Assembly: GCA_002397315.1 (NCBI GenBank)
Contig: DHAE01000014.1
Coordinates: 5,604-69,603 of the forward strand
Reading direction: 5' to 3'
Source of the DNA: Comamonadaceae bacterium UBA4962
GTDB taxonomy: Bacteria; Pseudomonadota; Gammaproteobacteria; Burkholderiales; Burkholderiaceae_C
Length of the DNA: 64,000 nucleotides
Shown: positions 1-8,731 of the stretch, piece after piece
How positions within the stretch are numbered: the stretch's first letter is position 1
Layout: the number at the start of each line of letters is the position of its first letter
The notes under the pieces: model-generated
The model's database searches: none
The model's input: only the letters and a program-made list of their open reading frames with translations
What the model was told of the DNA's origin: nothing
Position numbers and translations under genes: made by a program

Positions 1-824
1 AAGCTGCCGATCGGCACGCCGAACTGCTTGCGGGTGCGCAGGTATTCCAGCGTGTGTTCCTTGGCCACGTCCATCGCGCCCACGGCCTCGGCGCAGAGCG
101 CCAGCAGGCCCCAGCCCACGGCGCGCTCCAGCAGCGCGGCGCCCTCGCCCTCCGCGCCGAGCAGCGCGTCCGCGCCCACGGCCACGTTCGTGAAGACCAG
201 TTCGGCCGTGCGGCCGCCGTCGATGCGGCCATGGCCCCGGCGCGTGATTCCGGCGGCATCGCCGGGCACCAGGAACAGGGAGATACCCGCGGCGTCGAAG
301 GTGCTGCCGCCCGTGCGGGCCGACACCAGCAGCCAGCCGGCGCTGTCGCCGAACAGCACCACGCCCTTGGCGCCGTCGATCACCCAGCCATCGCCCGCGC
401 GGCGCGCGGTGGCCGCCACGCGCGTCGGCTCGTAATGGCCGCCCGGCTCGTCGTGCGCCAGCGCGGCCACGGCCTCGCCGGCCACCAGCGGTGCCAGCAC
501 GGTGTCCTTCTGCGCGGCGCTGCCGGCCGCCGCCACGGCGCGGCCCACCACCAGGGCGCCGAGCAACGGTTCGGCGACGAGGCCGCGGCCCAGGCGCTCG
601 AACACCACGCTGACGTCGAAGCCCGCTCCGCCGAAGCCGCCGTCGGCCTCGGTGAACAGCGCGCCGATCGCGCCCAGCTCGGCGAAGCCGCGGTACAGGC
701 CGGGGCTGTGGCCCTGCGCGCCGTAGGCGGCATGGTTGCGCTGCTCGATGCCGGACTGCCCGGCGATGAAGCGGTCCAGCGTGTCCGCCAGCATGCGGCG
801 GTCTTCGGTGTGTTCGAAATTCAT
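1..824 (-). CDS. Acyl-CoA dehydrogenase, small-subunit type (3' end outside window)
   Basis: An FAD-dependent acyl-CoA dehydrogenase that would introduce an alpha-beta double bond into an acyl-CoA. The reading frame opens at the ATG at 824 (MNFEHTEDRRMLADTL) and stays open to the window edge, so the C-terminus is missing. The N-terminal helical domain contains GAIGALFTEADGGFGG, and the last visible residues (EYLRTRKQFGVPIGSF) are the typical start of the C-terminal FAD-binding domain. It follows the larger dehydrogenase by 4 bp in the same direction. This pairing of a large and a small subunit resembles PimC/PimD of pimeloyl-CoA degradation. That substrate is inferred from layout, not shown by residues. 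Confidence 0.85.
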   Translation of the reverse strand, partial: MNFEHTEDRRMLADTLDRFIAGQSGIEQRNHAAYGAQGHSPGLYRGFAELGAIGALFTEADGGFGGAGFDVSVVFERLGRGLVAEPLLGALVVGRAVAAAGSAAQKDTVLAPLVAGEAVAALAHDEPGGHYEPTRVAATARRAGDGWVIDGAKGVVLFGDSAGWLLVSARTGGSTFDAAGISLFLVPGDAAGITRRGHGRIDGGRTAELVFTNVAVGADALLGAEGEGAALLERAVGWGLLALCAEAVGAMDVAKEHTLEYLRTRKQFGVPIGS

Positions 825-828
825 GGCG

Positions 829-2025
829 TCACAGTCCGAGGATCATCTTGGAGATGATGTTTTTCTGGATCTCGTTGGAGCCGCCGAAGATCGACAGCTT
901 GCGGTAGTTGAAGTAGTTCGCCGCAGCGGCAGCGGCGCCCTCCGGCCCCACGGCCCGGTCTTCGTGGCCGGCGTGCAGCGCCTCTTCCTCGAAGGGCAGC
1001 GCGTACGGGCCCATGGCGCGGCGCGTGAGCGAGAGGATCTCCTGGCGGATCTCGGTGCCGCGGATCTTCAGCATGGAGCTTTCCGCGCCCGGCACGCCGC
1101 CGCCGGCCACCGCGGCGATCACGCGCAGGTTGGTGGTCTTCATGTTCTCCAGGTCGATCTCCACGCGGGCGAGACGCGCCGCGAACAGCGGGTCCTGCGC
1201 GAGCGGACGACCGTTGCACTGCACGGTGGCGGCCACGCGCTTCAACTTCTCCAGCGCAGCCACCGAGAAGCCCACGCCCGCGATGTTGGTGCGCTCGTAG
1301 GTCAGCAGGTACTTGGCGTAGGTCCAGCCCTTGTTCTCCTCGCCCACCAGGTTCTCGGCCGGCACCTTCACGTCGGTGAAGAACACCTCGTTCACCTCGT
1401 GCTCGCCGTCCAGCGTGATGATCGGGCGCACCTCGACGCCGGGCGAGCGCATGTCCACCAGCAGGAAGCTGATGCCCGACTGCGCCTTGGCCTCGCGGTC
1501 GGTGCGCACCAGGCAGAAGATCATGTTGGCGTGCTGGCCGAGCGTGGTCCAGGTCTTCTGGCCGTTGACGACGTAGTGGTCGCCCTGGCGCACGGCGGTG
1601 GTCTTCACCGAGGCCAGGTCCGATCCCGCGCCGGGCTCCGAATAGCCCTGGCACCACCAGTCCTCGCCGTTCAGGATGCGCGGCAGCCAGTACTGCTTCT
1701 GCGCCTCGTTGCCGTATTTGATGAGCACCGGGCCCAGCATGTTCACGCCGAAGGGCACGATGCGCGGCGCACCGGCCAGCGCGCACTCGTTCTCGAAGAT
1801 GAACTTCTGCACGGCGTTCCAGCCCGGCCCGCCGTACTGCTCGGGCCAGTGGTTCGCGAGCCAGCCGCGCGCGTTCAGGATCGCGTGCCAGCGCTCCATG
1901 TCGGCCTTGTCCAGGCGCAGGCCGGCGCGCACCTTGTGCGACAGGTCGGCGGGCAGGTGCTCTTTGAGGAAGGCCTGCACTTCGTCGCGGAAGGCTTCCT
2001 CCTGGGGGGTGAATTGCAGATCCAT
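829..2025 (-). CDS. Acyl-CoA dehydrogenase, large-subunit (PimC-like), 398 aa
   Basis: A full-length acyl-CoA dehydrogenase. It has the N-terminal helical domain (LQFTPQEEAFRDEVQAFL), the central flavin/substrate motif GYSEPGAGSDLASVKT, the conserved NGQKTWTT, and a C-terminal KLSIFGGSNEIQKNII. The GWLANHWPEQYGGPGW segment is typical of the subgroup containing pimeloyl-CoA dehydrogenase large subunit. It lies 35 bp downstream of the hydratase/dehydrogenase fusion gene and 4 bp upstream of a second dehydrogenase, all on the minus strand, which suggests one operon for beta-oxidation of a dicarboxylic or ring-derived acyl-CoA. The exact substrate cannot be read from the sequence. Confidence 0.9.
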   Translation of the reverse strand: MDLQFTPQEEAFRDEVQAFLKEHLPADLSHKVRAGLRLDKADMERWHAILNARGWLANHWPEQYGGPGWNAVQKFIFENECALAGAPRIVPFGVNMLGPVLIKYGNEAQKQYWLPRILNGEDWWCQGYSEPGAGSDLASVKTTAVRQGDHYVVNGQKTWTTLGQHANMIFCLVRTDREAKAQSGISFLLVDMRSPGVEVRPIITLDGEHEVNEVFFTDVKVPAENLVGEENKGWTYAKYLLTYERTNIAGVGFSVAALEKLKRVAATVQCNGRPLAQDPLFAARLARVEIDLENMKTTNLRVIAAVAGGGVPGAESSMLKIRGTEIRQEILSLTRRAMGPYALPFEEEALHAGHEDRAVGPEGAAAAAANYFNYRKLSIFGGSNEIQKNIISKMILGL

Positions 2026-2060
2026 GGGGTCTTTCGTGGGTCGCTCGTGCTGTCGTTCGG

Positions 2061-4193
2061 TCAGTGCGCTTCGGCGGCGGCGCGGTTCAGGCTGCCGAAG
2101 TCGCGGCCCTCGGCCACGAGCTTTTCCAGCAGCGGCGCGGGCTTCCAGAACAGCGGGTCTTCCTGCGCGAATTCGCGGATGTCGGCCAGGATCTTCGGCA
2201 GGCCCACCGTGTCGGCGTAGTGCATCGGCCCGCCGCGGAAGCGCGGGAATCCGTAGCCCGAGAGGAAGGTCACGTCCACGTCCAGCGGCCGCAGGGCGAT
2301 GCCCTCCTCCACCACCTTCGCGCCTTCGTTGACCATGGCGGCCATGTAGCGGCGCATGATTTCGTGGGGCGTGAAGCTGCGCGGCACGACGCCCTTCTTC
2401 GCGCGCTCGGCATCGACGATCGCCAGCACCTCCGGATCGGGCTGGCCGGTGCGGGCGCCCTCCGGGTACAGATAGAAGCCGCGCCCCGTCTTCTGGCCGA
2501 ACCAGCCGCGCTCGCAGATGCGGTCGGCGATCTCCACGTAGCGCGCCTTCGGGTCGCGCGTGGCCGCGCGGCGCTTGCGCGTGGCCCAGCCGATGTCGCC
2601 GCCGGCCAGGTCGGTCACCTGGAACGGGCCCATCGGGTAGCCGAAGCCGCGCACCGCCGCGTCGATCTCATAGGGCGACGCACCGTCTTCCATGAGGTAG
2701 TCGGCCGCCTGCTTGTACACCGCCAGGATGCGGTTGCCGATGAAGCCGTCGCACACGCCGGCGCGCACCGGCACCTTCTTCATCGTCTTGGCCAGCGCGA
2801 ACGCCGTGGCGACCACGTCGGCGCTCACCTTCGCCGGCACCACGATCTCCAGCAGCTTCATGATGTTGGCCGGGCTGAAGAAGTGCAGGCCGATCACGTC
2901 CTGCGGCCGCCCGGTGGCGGCGGCGATCGCGTCGATGTCCAGGTACGAGGTGTTGGTGGCCAGCACGGCGCCGGGCTTGCAGACGCGGTCCAGCTCGCGG
3001 AAGACGGCCTTCTTCACCTCCAGATCCTCGAACACCGCCTCGATCACCAGATCGGCCGCGGCGATGTCTTCGTAGCGCGTGCTGCCGGTGTAGCGCGCCA
3101 TCACGGCGGCCTTGGCCTCGGCCGCCATGCGGCCCTTGGCGACGAGGCCGTCGTAGACCTTCTCGACGTGCGCGCGGCCCCGGGCCAGCGAGGCGTCGTC
3201 ACGCTCGATCATGGTCACGGGCAGGCCGGCGTCCAGCGCCGACACGGTGATGCCCGCGCCCATGGTGCCGCCGCCGATGACGGCGATGGACGCCACCGGA
3301 CGCGGCGCGGCGGCCTTCGCCTCGGGCACCTTGGCGACCTCGCGCTCGGCGAAGAAGGCGTGGATCAATCCCGCGCGCTGCGGGCTTGCGAGGCACTCCA
3401 TGAAGGCCGCGCGCTCGCGCTGCATGCCTTCGTCGAAAGGCAGCTCCACGGCGTTGCGCACGCATTCGACGATCTTCTGCGGAGAAAACAGGCCGCGCGA
3501 CTTTTTCGCCGTATCGGCCGCCAGCGCGTCGAGGTCGGCCAGCGCGGCGGCGCGGTCGGCGATGGCGACGTCGCGCGTGCGGCGCAGGGGCGCCTGCGCG
3601 GCCTGCAGCTCCTGCACGCAGGCCAGGCCCGCGGCCACCGGATCAGGGCCGTCCACCAGACGGTCCACCAGGCCCGCGGCCAGGGCCGCCTTGGCGCTCA
3701 AAGGCTTGCCGCTCAGCATCATCTCGGCGGCCGGCTTCACGCCCATGAGGCGCGGCGCACGCTGCGTCCCGCCCGCGCCGGGCAGCAGGCCCAGGTTCAC
3801 TTCGGGCAGGCCGAGCTGCGCGCCCGGCAGCGCCACGCGGTAGTGCGCGGCGAGGGCCACTTCCAGACCACCGCCCAGCGCCGCGCCATGGATGGCGGCC
3901 ACCACGCGCTTGCCGCAGGATTCGATGCGCTGGCAGACCTCGGGCAGCGAGGGCTCCACGGGCGGCTTGCCGAATTCGCGGATGTCGGCACCCGCGATGA
4001 ACGCCTTGCCTTCGCCCACGATCAGCACCGCCTGCACGTCGGCCCGGGACTCGGCCTCGCCGATGGCGTCCCGCAGGCCCTGGCGCACCGCCGCGCCGAG
4101 CGCGTTCACGGGCGGGTTGTCGATGCGGACGACGAGAACGTCGCCCTGCAGGCGCGTTTGCACGGGCGACGCGGTAGCCGCTGCTGAGGTCAT
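2061..4193 (-). CDS. Bifunctional enoyl-CoA hydratase / 3-hydroxyacyl-CoA dehydrogenase (FadB/FadJ/PimF-like), 710 aa
   Basis: A fusion catalysing two successive beta-oxidation steps. The N-terminal crotonase domain (about 15-190) has the oxyanion-hole segment GKAFIAGADIREFG, then HGAALGGGLEVAL and PEVNLGLLPGAGGTQR with the expected catalytic glutamate. The NAD-binding 3-hydroxyacyl-CoA dehydrogenase domain starts near residue 300 (IAVIGGGTMGAG) and carries LHFFSPANIMKLLEIV, followed by a C-terminal dehydrogenase repeat with GYPMGPFQVTDLAG. The ATG at 4193 begins MTSAAATASPVQTRLQ. The open frame extends further upstream, but that part crosses the divergent LysR gene and its promoter and has no family resemblance. 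It is the first gene of the three-gene acyl-CoA operon. Confidence 0.92.
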   Translation of the reverse strand: MTSAAATASPVQTRLQGDVLVVRIDNPPVNALGAAVRQGLRDAIGEAESRADVQAVLIVGEGKAFIAGADIREFGKPPVEPSLPEVCQRIESCGKRVVAAIHGAALGGGLEVALAAHYRVALPGAQLGLPEVNLGLLPGAGGTQRAPRLMGVKPAAEMMLSGKPLSAKAALAAGLVDRLVDGPDPVAAGLACVQELQAAQAPLRRTRDVAIADRAAALADLDALAADTAKKSRGLFSPQKIVECVRNAVELPFDEGMQRERAAFMECLASPQRAGLIHAFFAEREVAKVPEAKAAAPRPVASIAVIGGGTMGAGITVSALDAGLPVTMIERDDASLARGRAHVEKVYDGLVAKGRMAAEAKAAVMARYTGSTRYEDIAAADLVIEAVFEDLEVKKAVFRELDRVCKPGAVLATNTSYLDIDAIAAATGRPQDVIGLHFFSPANIMKLLEIVVPAKVSADVVATAFALAKTMKKVPVRAGVCDGFIGNRILAVYKQAADYLMEDGASPYEIDAAVRGFGYPMGPFQVTDLAGGDIGWATRKRRAATRDPKARYVEIADRICERGWFGQKTGRGFYLYPEGARTGQPDPEVLAIVDAERAKKGVVPRSFTPHEIMRRYMAAMVNEGAKVVEEGIALRPLDVDVTFLSGYGFPRFRGGPMHYADTVGLPKILADIREFAQEDPLFWKPAPLLEKLVAEGRDFGSLNRAAAEAH

Positions 4194-4264
4194 GCTTTGT
4201 CTCCTGGATAGCTGTTCCAGGACATTCTTGCGGCGACAATGTTTTCTGACAATCCCATCATCCA

Positions 4265-4279
4265 TTGACAGACTGTCAA
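4265..4279. promoter_or_regulatory. Perfect 15-bp palindrome, probable LysR operator
   Basis: TTGACAG and CTGTCAA are exact inverted repeats around a single A. The T at 4266 and A at 4278 satisfy the T-N11-A pattern of LysR-type boxes. The site lies between the divergent LysR start (4311) and the beta-oxidation operon start (4193), where a LysR regulator normally binds. Its left arm also reads as a possible -35 hexamer (TTGACA) for the plus strand. Confidence 0.6.
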
Positions 4280-4310
4280 AGGATTTCAACCAATCCACCG
4301 GAACGCGCCC

Positions 4311-5228
4311 ATGGATCTGCCCTCGCTGACCCTGCTGGTCGAGATCATCGACAGCGGCAACCTGAGCCAGGCTGCGCGCAAGCTGCGCATGACCCGCGCG
4401 AACGTGAGCTACCACCTCACCAAGCTGGAGAAGGCGGTGGGCGTGCAGCTGGTGCAGCGCACCACGCGCCGGGTCGAGCCCACCGAGATCGGCCTGCGGC
4501 TCTACGAACACGGCCGCACCATCCGCAACGAACTGATGGCCGCGCAGGAGGCCGTCACCACGCTGGGCCAGGGCCTGCAGGGCCGCGTGGGGATCAGCGT
4601 GCCCAGCGGCTACGGGCAGATCGTGATGGGCGACTGGCTGATCGAATTCAAGCGCCTGTACCCGGGCATCGTGCTGGACGTGCTGTTCGAGAACCGCGCC
4701 GACAACCTGCGCGACGAGGTGGACATCGCCATCCGCGTGGTGCAGGAGCCGCCCCTCTCGCTCGTGGCGCGCAGCCTGGGCAACGTGCGCTACCTGGCCT
4801 GCGCCTCCGCCGACTACGCCCGCCGGCACGGCCTGCCGCGCACGCTGCACGCGCTGCGCGCCGGCCCGGTCATCACCGCCGGCGTGACCGGGCGCCAACT
4901 GCGCCTGGCCGCCTACCAGGGCGCCGAGCGGCACGAGGTGCTGCTGGAACCCACGCTGATCTCCGAGCACTTCCCGTTTTTGCGCCAGGGCATTCTCGCC
5001 GGGCTGGGCGTGGGGCTGGTGCCCGACTATGTGGTGCAGGACGCGATCGCCACCGGCGAGGTGCTGACCACGCTCGACGAATACCGCCTGAGCATCTTCG
5101 GCACCCACATGTACCTGCTGTACCTGCCCAACCGCCACCAGACGCGGGCCGTGCGCACCTGCATCGATTTCCTGCTGGACAAGGCGCGGGCGGATGTCGA
5201 AACGGAGGCGCCCCCCCTGCCCGGCTGA
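4311..5228 (+). CDS. LysR-family transcriptional regulator, 305 aa
   Basis: An N-terminal winged helix-turn-helix of the LysR type (residues about 1-60, with DSGNLSQAARKLRMTRANVSYHLTKLEKAVG) is followed by a substrate-binding domain of the periplasmic-binding-protein fold. The length is normal for the family. It is divergent from the fused hydratase/dehydrogenase gene, with 117 bp between the starts and a perfect palindrome in the gap, so it most likely controls that operon in response to an acyl-CoA or its free acid. The helix-turn-helix has N and Y residues (RANVSYH) where many LysR proteins have PSxVS, a small deviation. Confidence 0.9.
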   Translation: MDLPSLTLLVEIIDSGNLSQAARKLRMTRANVSYHLTKLEKAVGVQLVQRTTRRVEPTEIGLRLYEHGRTIRNELMAAQEAVTTLGQGLQGRVGISVPSGYGQIVMGDWLIEFKRLYPGIVLDVLFENRADNLRDEVDIAIRVVQEPPLSLVARSLGNVRYLACASADYARRHGLPRTLHALRAGPVITAGVTGRQLRLAAYQGAERHEVLLEPTLISEHFPFLRQGILAGLGVGLVPDYVVQDAIATGEVLTTLDEYRLSIFGTHMYLLYLPNRHQTRAVRTCIDFLLDKARADVETEAPPLPG

Positions 5229-5295
5229 ACACGCCCGGCCGCCGGCCCCACGCCGCCGACGGCGCAAGCCCCGACGGCAGCGTACCATCGGGCGG

Positions 5296-6120
5296 ATGCC
5301 GAGGACGCCCCACCACCGAGTCGATCTGCTGCCCTGCCGGCACCCGGGCATCGAAGCCGTGGCGGCCGACACATCGTTCGCCTTCAGCCGGCACGTGCAC
5401 GCGCAGTTCGGCGTCGGGCTCATCCAGCGCGGTGCGCAGAAATCCGCGAGCGGCCGGGGAATGGTCGAAGCCGGGCCGGGCGACCTCATCACGGTCAATC
5501 CCGGCGAAGTGCACGACGGTGCGCCGATCGGCGGCGGCGGGCGCGCCTGGCGCATGCTGTACATCGATCCGGCCGTGCTGGCACGGGCCACCCGCGACCT
5601 GGGCGAGGAAGGGAGCCTCCCCTCTGCGGAGTTCACCCGGCCCGCGCTGCGCGATCCGGAACTGGCGCGTGGCTTCGGCCGGCTCTTCCAGGCCATGACG
5701 GCGCGGATCCGCGAAAGCGCGGACGAACTCGCTGCGGACGAAACGCTGGTGCTCGTGCTGGGCGGCCTGCTGCGACCCCGTGCACCCGCCGCCGGCCACA
5801 TCCCGCCCGGGGTCGCCCGGGCCCGGTCGCGCATGGACGACGATCCCGCCGCCTCGCCAGGCCTGGGCTGCCTGGCCGAGGAGGCCGGCCTCAGCCGCTA
5901 CCAGTTCCTGCGCGCCTTCGCACGGGCTACCGGACTCACGCCGCACGCCTACCTCCTGCAGCGGAGGATCCACCATGCCCGCCAGTTGATCGGCCAGGGA
6001 ATACCGCTCGCGCAGGCGGCCACGGACAGCGGCTTCTACGACCAAAGCCACATGAACCGGCTCTTCGTGCGCAGCTTCGGCATGGCTCCCGGCTGCTATG
6101 CCGAGGCGCGCAGGCGCTGA
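5296..6120 (+). CDS. AraC-family transcriptional regulator, 274 aa
   Basis: The N-terminal half is a cupin-like sensor domain (FSRHVHAQFGVGLIQRG and VNPGEVHDGAPIG are typical of AraC ligand-binding domains). The C-terminal 100 residues form the double helix-turn-helix, with LAEEAGLSRYQFLRAFARATG and AATDSGFYDQSHMNRLFVRSFG. The frame is open further upstream to 5194, but that would overlap the LysR gene, and family resemblance begins near MPRTPHHRVDL, so the ATG at 5296 is preferred. A LysE-type exporter follows 80 bp downstream on the same strand. This regulator plus LysE arrangement is common and suggests it controls that exporter. Confidence 0.88.
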   Translation: MPRTPHHRVDLLPCRHPGIEAVAADTSFAFSRHVHAQFGVGLIQRGAQKSASGRGMVEAGPGDLITVNPGEVHDGAPIGGGGRAWRMLYIDPAVLARATRDLGEEGSLPSAEFTRPALRDPELARGFGRLFQAMTARIRESADELAADETLVLVLGGLLRPRAPAAGHIPPGVARARSRMDDDPAASPGLGCLAEEAGLSRYQFLRAFARATGLTPHAYLLQRRIHHARQLIGQGIPLAQAATDSGFYDQSHMNRLFVRSFGMAPGCYAEARRR

Positions 6121-6200
6121 CCCACACCGCAATTTCATCCAAGACGGCAGCACACCGGCTGGGGAGGATCGGATATCTCCAATCCGCCCGAAGGCCCCCT

Positions 6201-6818
6201 GTGCAGCTCTCCCGTGAATTCCTGGCCACTTCGCTCATCGTCATCGCCGTCCCAGGCACCGGCACCCTGATCACACTGGCCGCAGCCCTCTCGCGCGGAC
6301 GCCGCGCCGCCGTGGTCGCCGCCCTGGGCTGCACGCTCGGCATCGTGCCCCACATGCTGGCGGCGATCACCGGGTCGGCCGCCCTGCTGTCCGCCAGCCC
6401 CGCGGCCTTCACCACCCTGCGGTATGCCGGGGCGGCCTACCTGCTCTACATGGCCTGGACGACCGCACGGGCCGACGGGCCGCTGCAGTTGGCATCCATG
6501 CACGATGCACGCTCCCATGGGCGGGTGGTACGCGAGGCGATCCTCGTGAACGCCCTCAACCCCAAGCTGTCGCTGTTCTTTCTGGCGTTCCTGCCGCAAT
6601 TCATCGATGCGGGCGAGGCGCAGCCCACCCAGCGCATGCTGGAGCTTTCTCTGGTGTTCATGGCGCTGACCTTCGCCGTGTTCGCGATCTACGGGCTGCT
6701 GGCAGCCTCGGTGCGCGACCACATTCTTTCGCGCCCGGGGGTGCTGCGGTGGATGCGCTGGAGCTTCGCCGCAGCGTTCTGCCTGCTGGCGATCCAACTG
6801 GCGTGGCTGCACCGCTGA
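6201..6818 (+). CDS. LysE/RhtB-family amino-acid exporter, 205 aa
   Basis: A small inner-membrane protein with about six hydrophobic segments and the LysE signature pattern: an N-terminal IVIAVPGTGTLITLAAALSRG, a central LRYAGAAYLLYMAWTT and NALNPKLSLFFLAFLPQFI. Family members export amino acids or small derivatives using the proton gradient. The start is GTG at 6201 with no strong ribosome-binding site visible. It sits downstream of an AraC regulator. The substrate cannot be told from sequence. A hairpin follows the gene, though its T-tract favours the opposite strand. Confidence 0.88.
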   Translation: MQLSREFLATSLIVIAVPGTGTLITLAAALSRGRRAAVVAALGCTLGIVPHMLAAITGSAALLSASPAAFTTLRYAGAAYLLYMAWTTARADGPLQLASMHDARSHGRVVREAILVNALNPKLSLFFLAFLPQFIDAGEAQPTQRMLELSLVFMALTFAVFAIYGLLAASVRDHILSRPGVLRWMRWSFAAAFCLLAIQLAWLHR

Positions 6819-6832
6819 GCACGGCATGCAGA

Positions 6833-6861
6833 AAAAAACCCCGCCGTGTCGCCACGGCGGG
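6833..6861 (-). terminator. Rho-independent terminator of htpX
   Basis: A perfect 9-bp stem (CCCGCCGTG / CACGGCGGG) with a 4-nt loop, followed on the minus strand by seven T residues (plus-strand A run 6833-6839). It sits 55 bp after the htpX stop and between two convergent genes, so it may also help end the LysE transcript. Confidence 0.85.
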
Positions 6862-6915
6862 GTCGTGTTCCTTCTTGAGCGCGGCGGCCGGCCCGGCTGC
6901 CGCGCAGGGGAGTCA

Positions 6916-7791
6916 TCAGCCCTGCGCGTTCTGCAGCGCGGCGATGCGCTCCTCGATCGGCGGGTGGGTGCTGAACAGCTTGCCGATGCCGCCGGCGATG
7001 CCCATGGCCTGCAGGCCCTTGGGCAGTTCGGCCGGGTGCATGCCGCCCAGGCGGGCGAGCGCGTTGATCATCGGCTGGCGGCGGCCCATAAGGCGGGCGG
7101 CGCCCGCATCGGCGCGGAATTCGCGCTGGCGGCTGAACCAGGCCACGATGATCGAGGCGAGGAAGCCCAGCACGATGTCGAGCACGATGGTGGTGACCAT
7201 GTAGCCGATGCCGGGGCCGGAGCTGTTCTCGTCGTTGCGGCGCAGGAAGCTGTCCACCGCGTAGCCGATCACGCGCGAGAGGAACACCACGAAGGTGTTC
7301 ATCACGCCCTGGATCAGCGTCATGGTGACCATGTCGCCGTTGGCGATGTGGGCCACCTCGTGGCCGATCACGGCCTCGACCTCCTCGCGGGTCATGCCCT
7401 GCAGCAGGCCGGTGGAGACCGCCACGAGGGCATTGTTCTTGAAGGCGCCGGTGGCGAAGGCGTTCGGGTCGCCCTCGAAGATGCCGACCTCGGGCATGCC
7501 GATGCCGGCCTGGTCGGCGAACTTGCGCACGGTCTGGACGATCCAGGCCTCGTCGGGCGAGCCCGTGCCGTCGATCACGCGCACGCCGGAGCTCCACTTG
7601 GCGACGGGCTTGCTGATGAGCAGCGAGATGATCGCGCCACCGAAGCCCATGATGAAGGCGAAGCCGAGCAGCGCCCCCAGGTTGAGGCCGTTGGCCGTCA
7701 GGTAGCGGTTGACGCCGAGCAGGCTGGCGACGATGCCCAGCACCACCACGACGGCGATGTTGGTGAGCAGAAAGAGCGCGATGCGTTTCAT
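6916..7791 (-). CDS. htpX: HtpX membrane zinc metalloprotease, 291 aa
   Basis: A heat-shock inner-membrane protease that degrades misfolded membrane proteins. Two N-terminal hydrophobic segments (IALFLLTNIAVVVVLGIV and LGALLGFAFIMGFGGAI) precede the cytoplasmic catalytic part. The zinc motif HEVAH is in EAVIGHEVAHIANGDM, and the third ligand region is QREFRADAGAARLMG. The length matches E. coli HtpX. The start at 7791 gives the canonical MKRIALFLLTN; the frame is open 23 codons further upstream but that part lacks homology. GGAG lies 5' of the chosen ATG. The gene is monocistronic with its own terminator. Confidence 0.96.
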   Translation of the reverse strand: MKRIALFLLTNIAVVVVLGIVASLLGVNRYLTANGLNLGALLGFAFIMGFGGAIISLLISKPVAKWSSGVRVIDGTGSPDEAWIVQTVRKFADQAGIGMPEVGIFEGDPNAFATGAFKNNALVAVSTGLLQGMTREEVEAVIGHEVAHIANGDMVTMTLIQGVMNTFVVFLSRVIGYAVDSFLRRNDENSSGPGIGYMVTTIVLDIVLGFLASIIVAWFSRQREFRADAGAARLMGRRQPMINALARLGGMHPAELPKGLQAMGIAGGIGKLFSTHPPIEERIAALQNAQG

Positions 7792-7903
7792 CGAAGGTTT
7801 CTCCACGAAGGGGAAGCGTTGGGTGCGGGGGAAAGAAGCAGCAAGGAACGGACCCGGCACGACAGCAAGATGGGGATGTCGGGCAGGCGTTCAAGCTGCC
7901 GTG

Positions 7904-8731
7904 TCAGCGCGGAGGGACCCCTGTTGTGTACTGTGATGCGGGGCGTGCGCTGCGGAACACGGAAGAGTCATCATAGAAGGAAAAGTTCTCGTTTTCGGCC
8001 CACCAGCCGGGCACCCCCAGCACGGGAAGGGGCGTGAACGGCTTGGACTCCAGCAGGCCGGGCTGCAGCACGCTGGCCAGCCAGCCGTCGACGTCCGCTA
8101 CGCTTTCAGGAGCATCCTGCACCAGCAGCACATGGGCCGTGAGCGGTTTGCGGGGCCTCACCAACTGCTCCAGCAGGGCATGGCCGAAGATTTCGAGGCG
8201 CGCCTGCCGCCAGAGCGGGCGCAGGTCCGTGAACAGCCGGCGCCATGCGCGCGCGGCCAGCGCCTCCCGCAACTCCCGGGGAGCGAACAGCACCGCCCCG
8301 TTCTCGTCGAACACCGTGACCGCATCGCGCAGCGGACCGCGCACGGCACCGATGCCCTGGGCGGCGATGGCCCCGGCCTGCAGGGCATTGAGGCGGCGCT
8401 TGGCCTGCGGGTAGTGCAGCCAGACCAGGCCGTTGAAGAAGTCGTGCAGGTTCTCGCGGGTGGGGACCTGCGCGGTGCGGAAGATGAAGGCCTCGTAGGC
8501 TTCGCCCGCGGGCAGGCGCTCCTGGGGCACGAAGCGCGGGCGCGGGGCGCCCCGCCGGGCCTGCAGGGCATCGAGGGCTTCGCAGACGGGCTGCCCACCC
8601 TGCAGGGCCGCCGCGGCGGCCTGCCCTTCGGCGAGCACGGGAGCCAGCCAGGGACGGCTCCAGTCGATGGCACTCGCGACGTGCGCGGACGGCTCCGGCG
8701 CCGTCCGCCCGTGCGGCCCCGGTGGCTTCAT
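7904..8731 (-). CDS. DUF3025 family protein, 275 aa
   Basis: Resembles the DUF3025 family of uncharacterised proteobacterial proteins. Recognisable parts include IDWSRPWLAPV, RFVPQERLPAGEAYEAFIF, NLHDFFNGLVWLHYPQAKRRLN and VFDENGAVLFAP. No signal peptide or membrane segment is evident. The start ATG overlaps the stop of the upstream NYN-domain gene (ATGA, 8728-8731), which implies translational coupling. It is the third gene of a pyrC-NYN-DUF3025 run. The function is unknown. Confidence 0.8.
   Translation of the reverse strand: MKPPGPHGRTAPEPSAHVASAIDWSRPWLAPVLAEGQAAAAALQGGQPVCEALDALQARRGAPRPRFVPQERLPAGEAYEAFIFRTAQVPTRENLHDFFNGLVWLHYPQAKRRLNALQAGAIAAQGIGAVRGPLRDAVTVFDENGAVLFAPRELREALAARAWRRLFTDLRPLWRQARLEIFGHALLEQLVRPRKPLTAHVLLVQDAPESVADVDGWLASVLQPGLLESKPFTPLPVLGVPGWWAENENFSFYDDSSVFRSARPASQYTTGVPPR

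Noticed and set aside
4194..5834. A possible 5' extension of the hydratase/dehydrogenase gene
   Set aside because: The extension is antisense to the LysR and AraC genes and lacks family resemblance; a good start exists at 4193.
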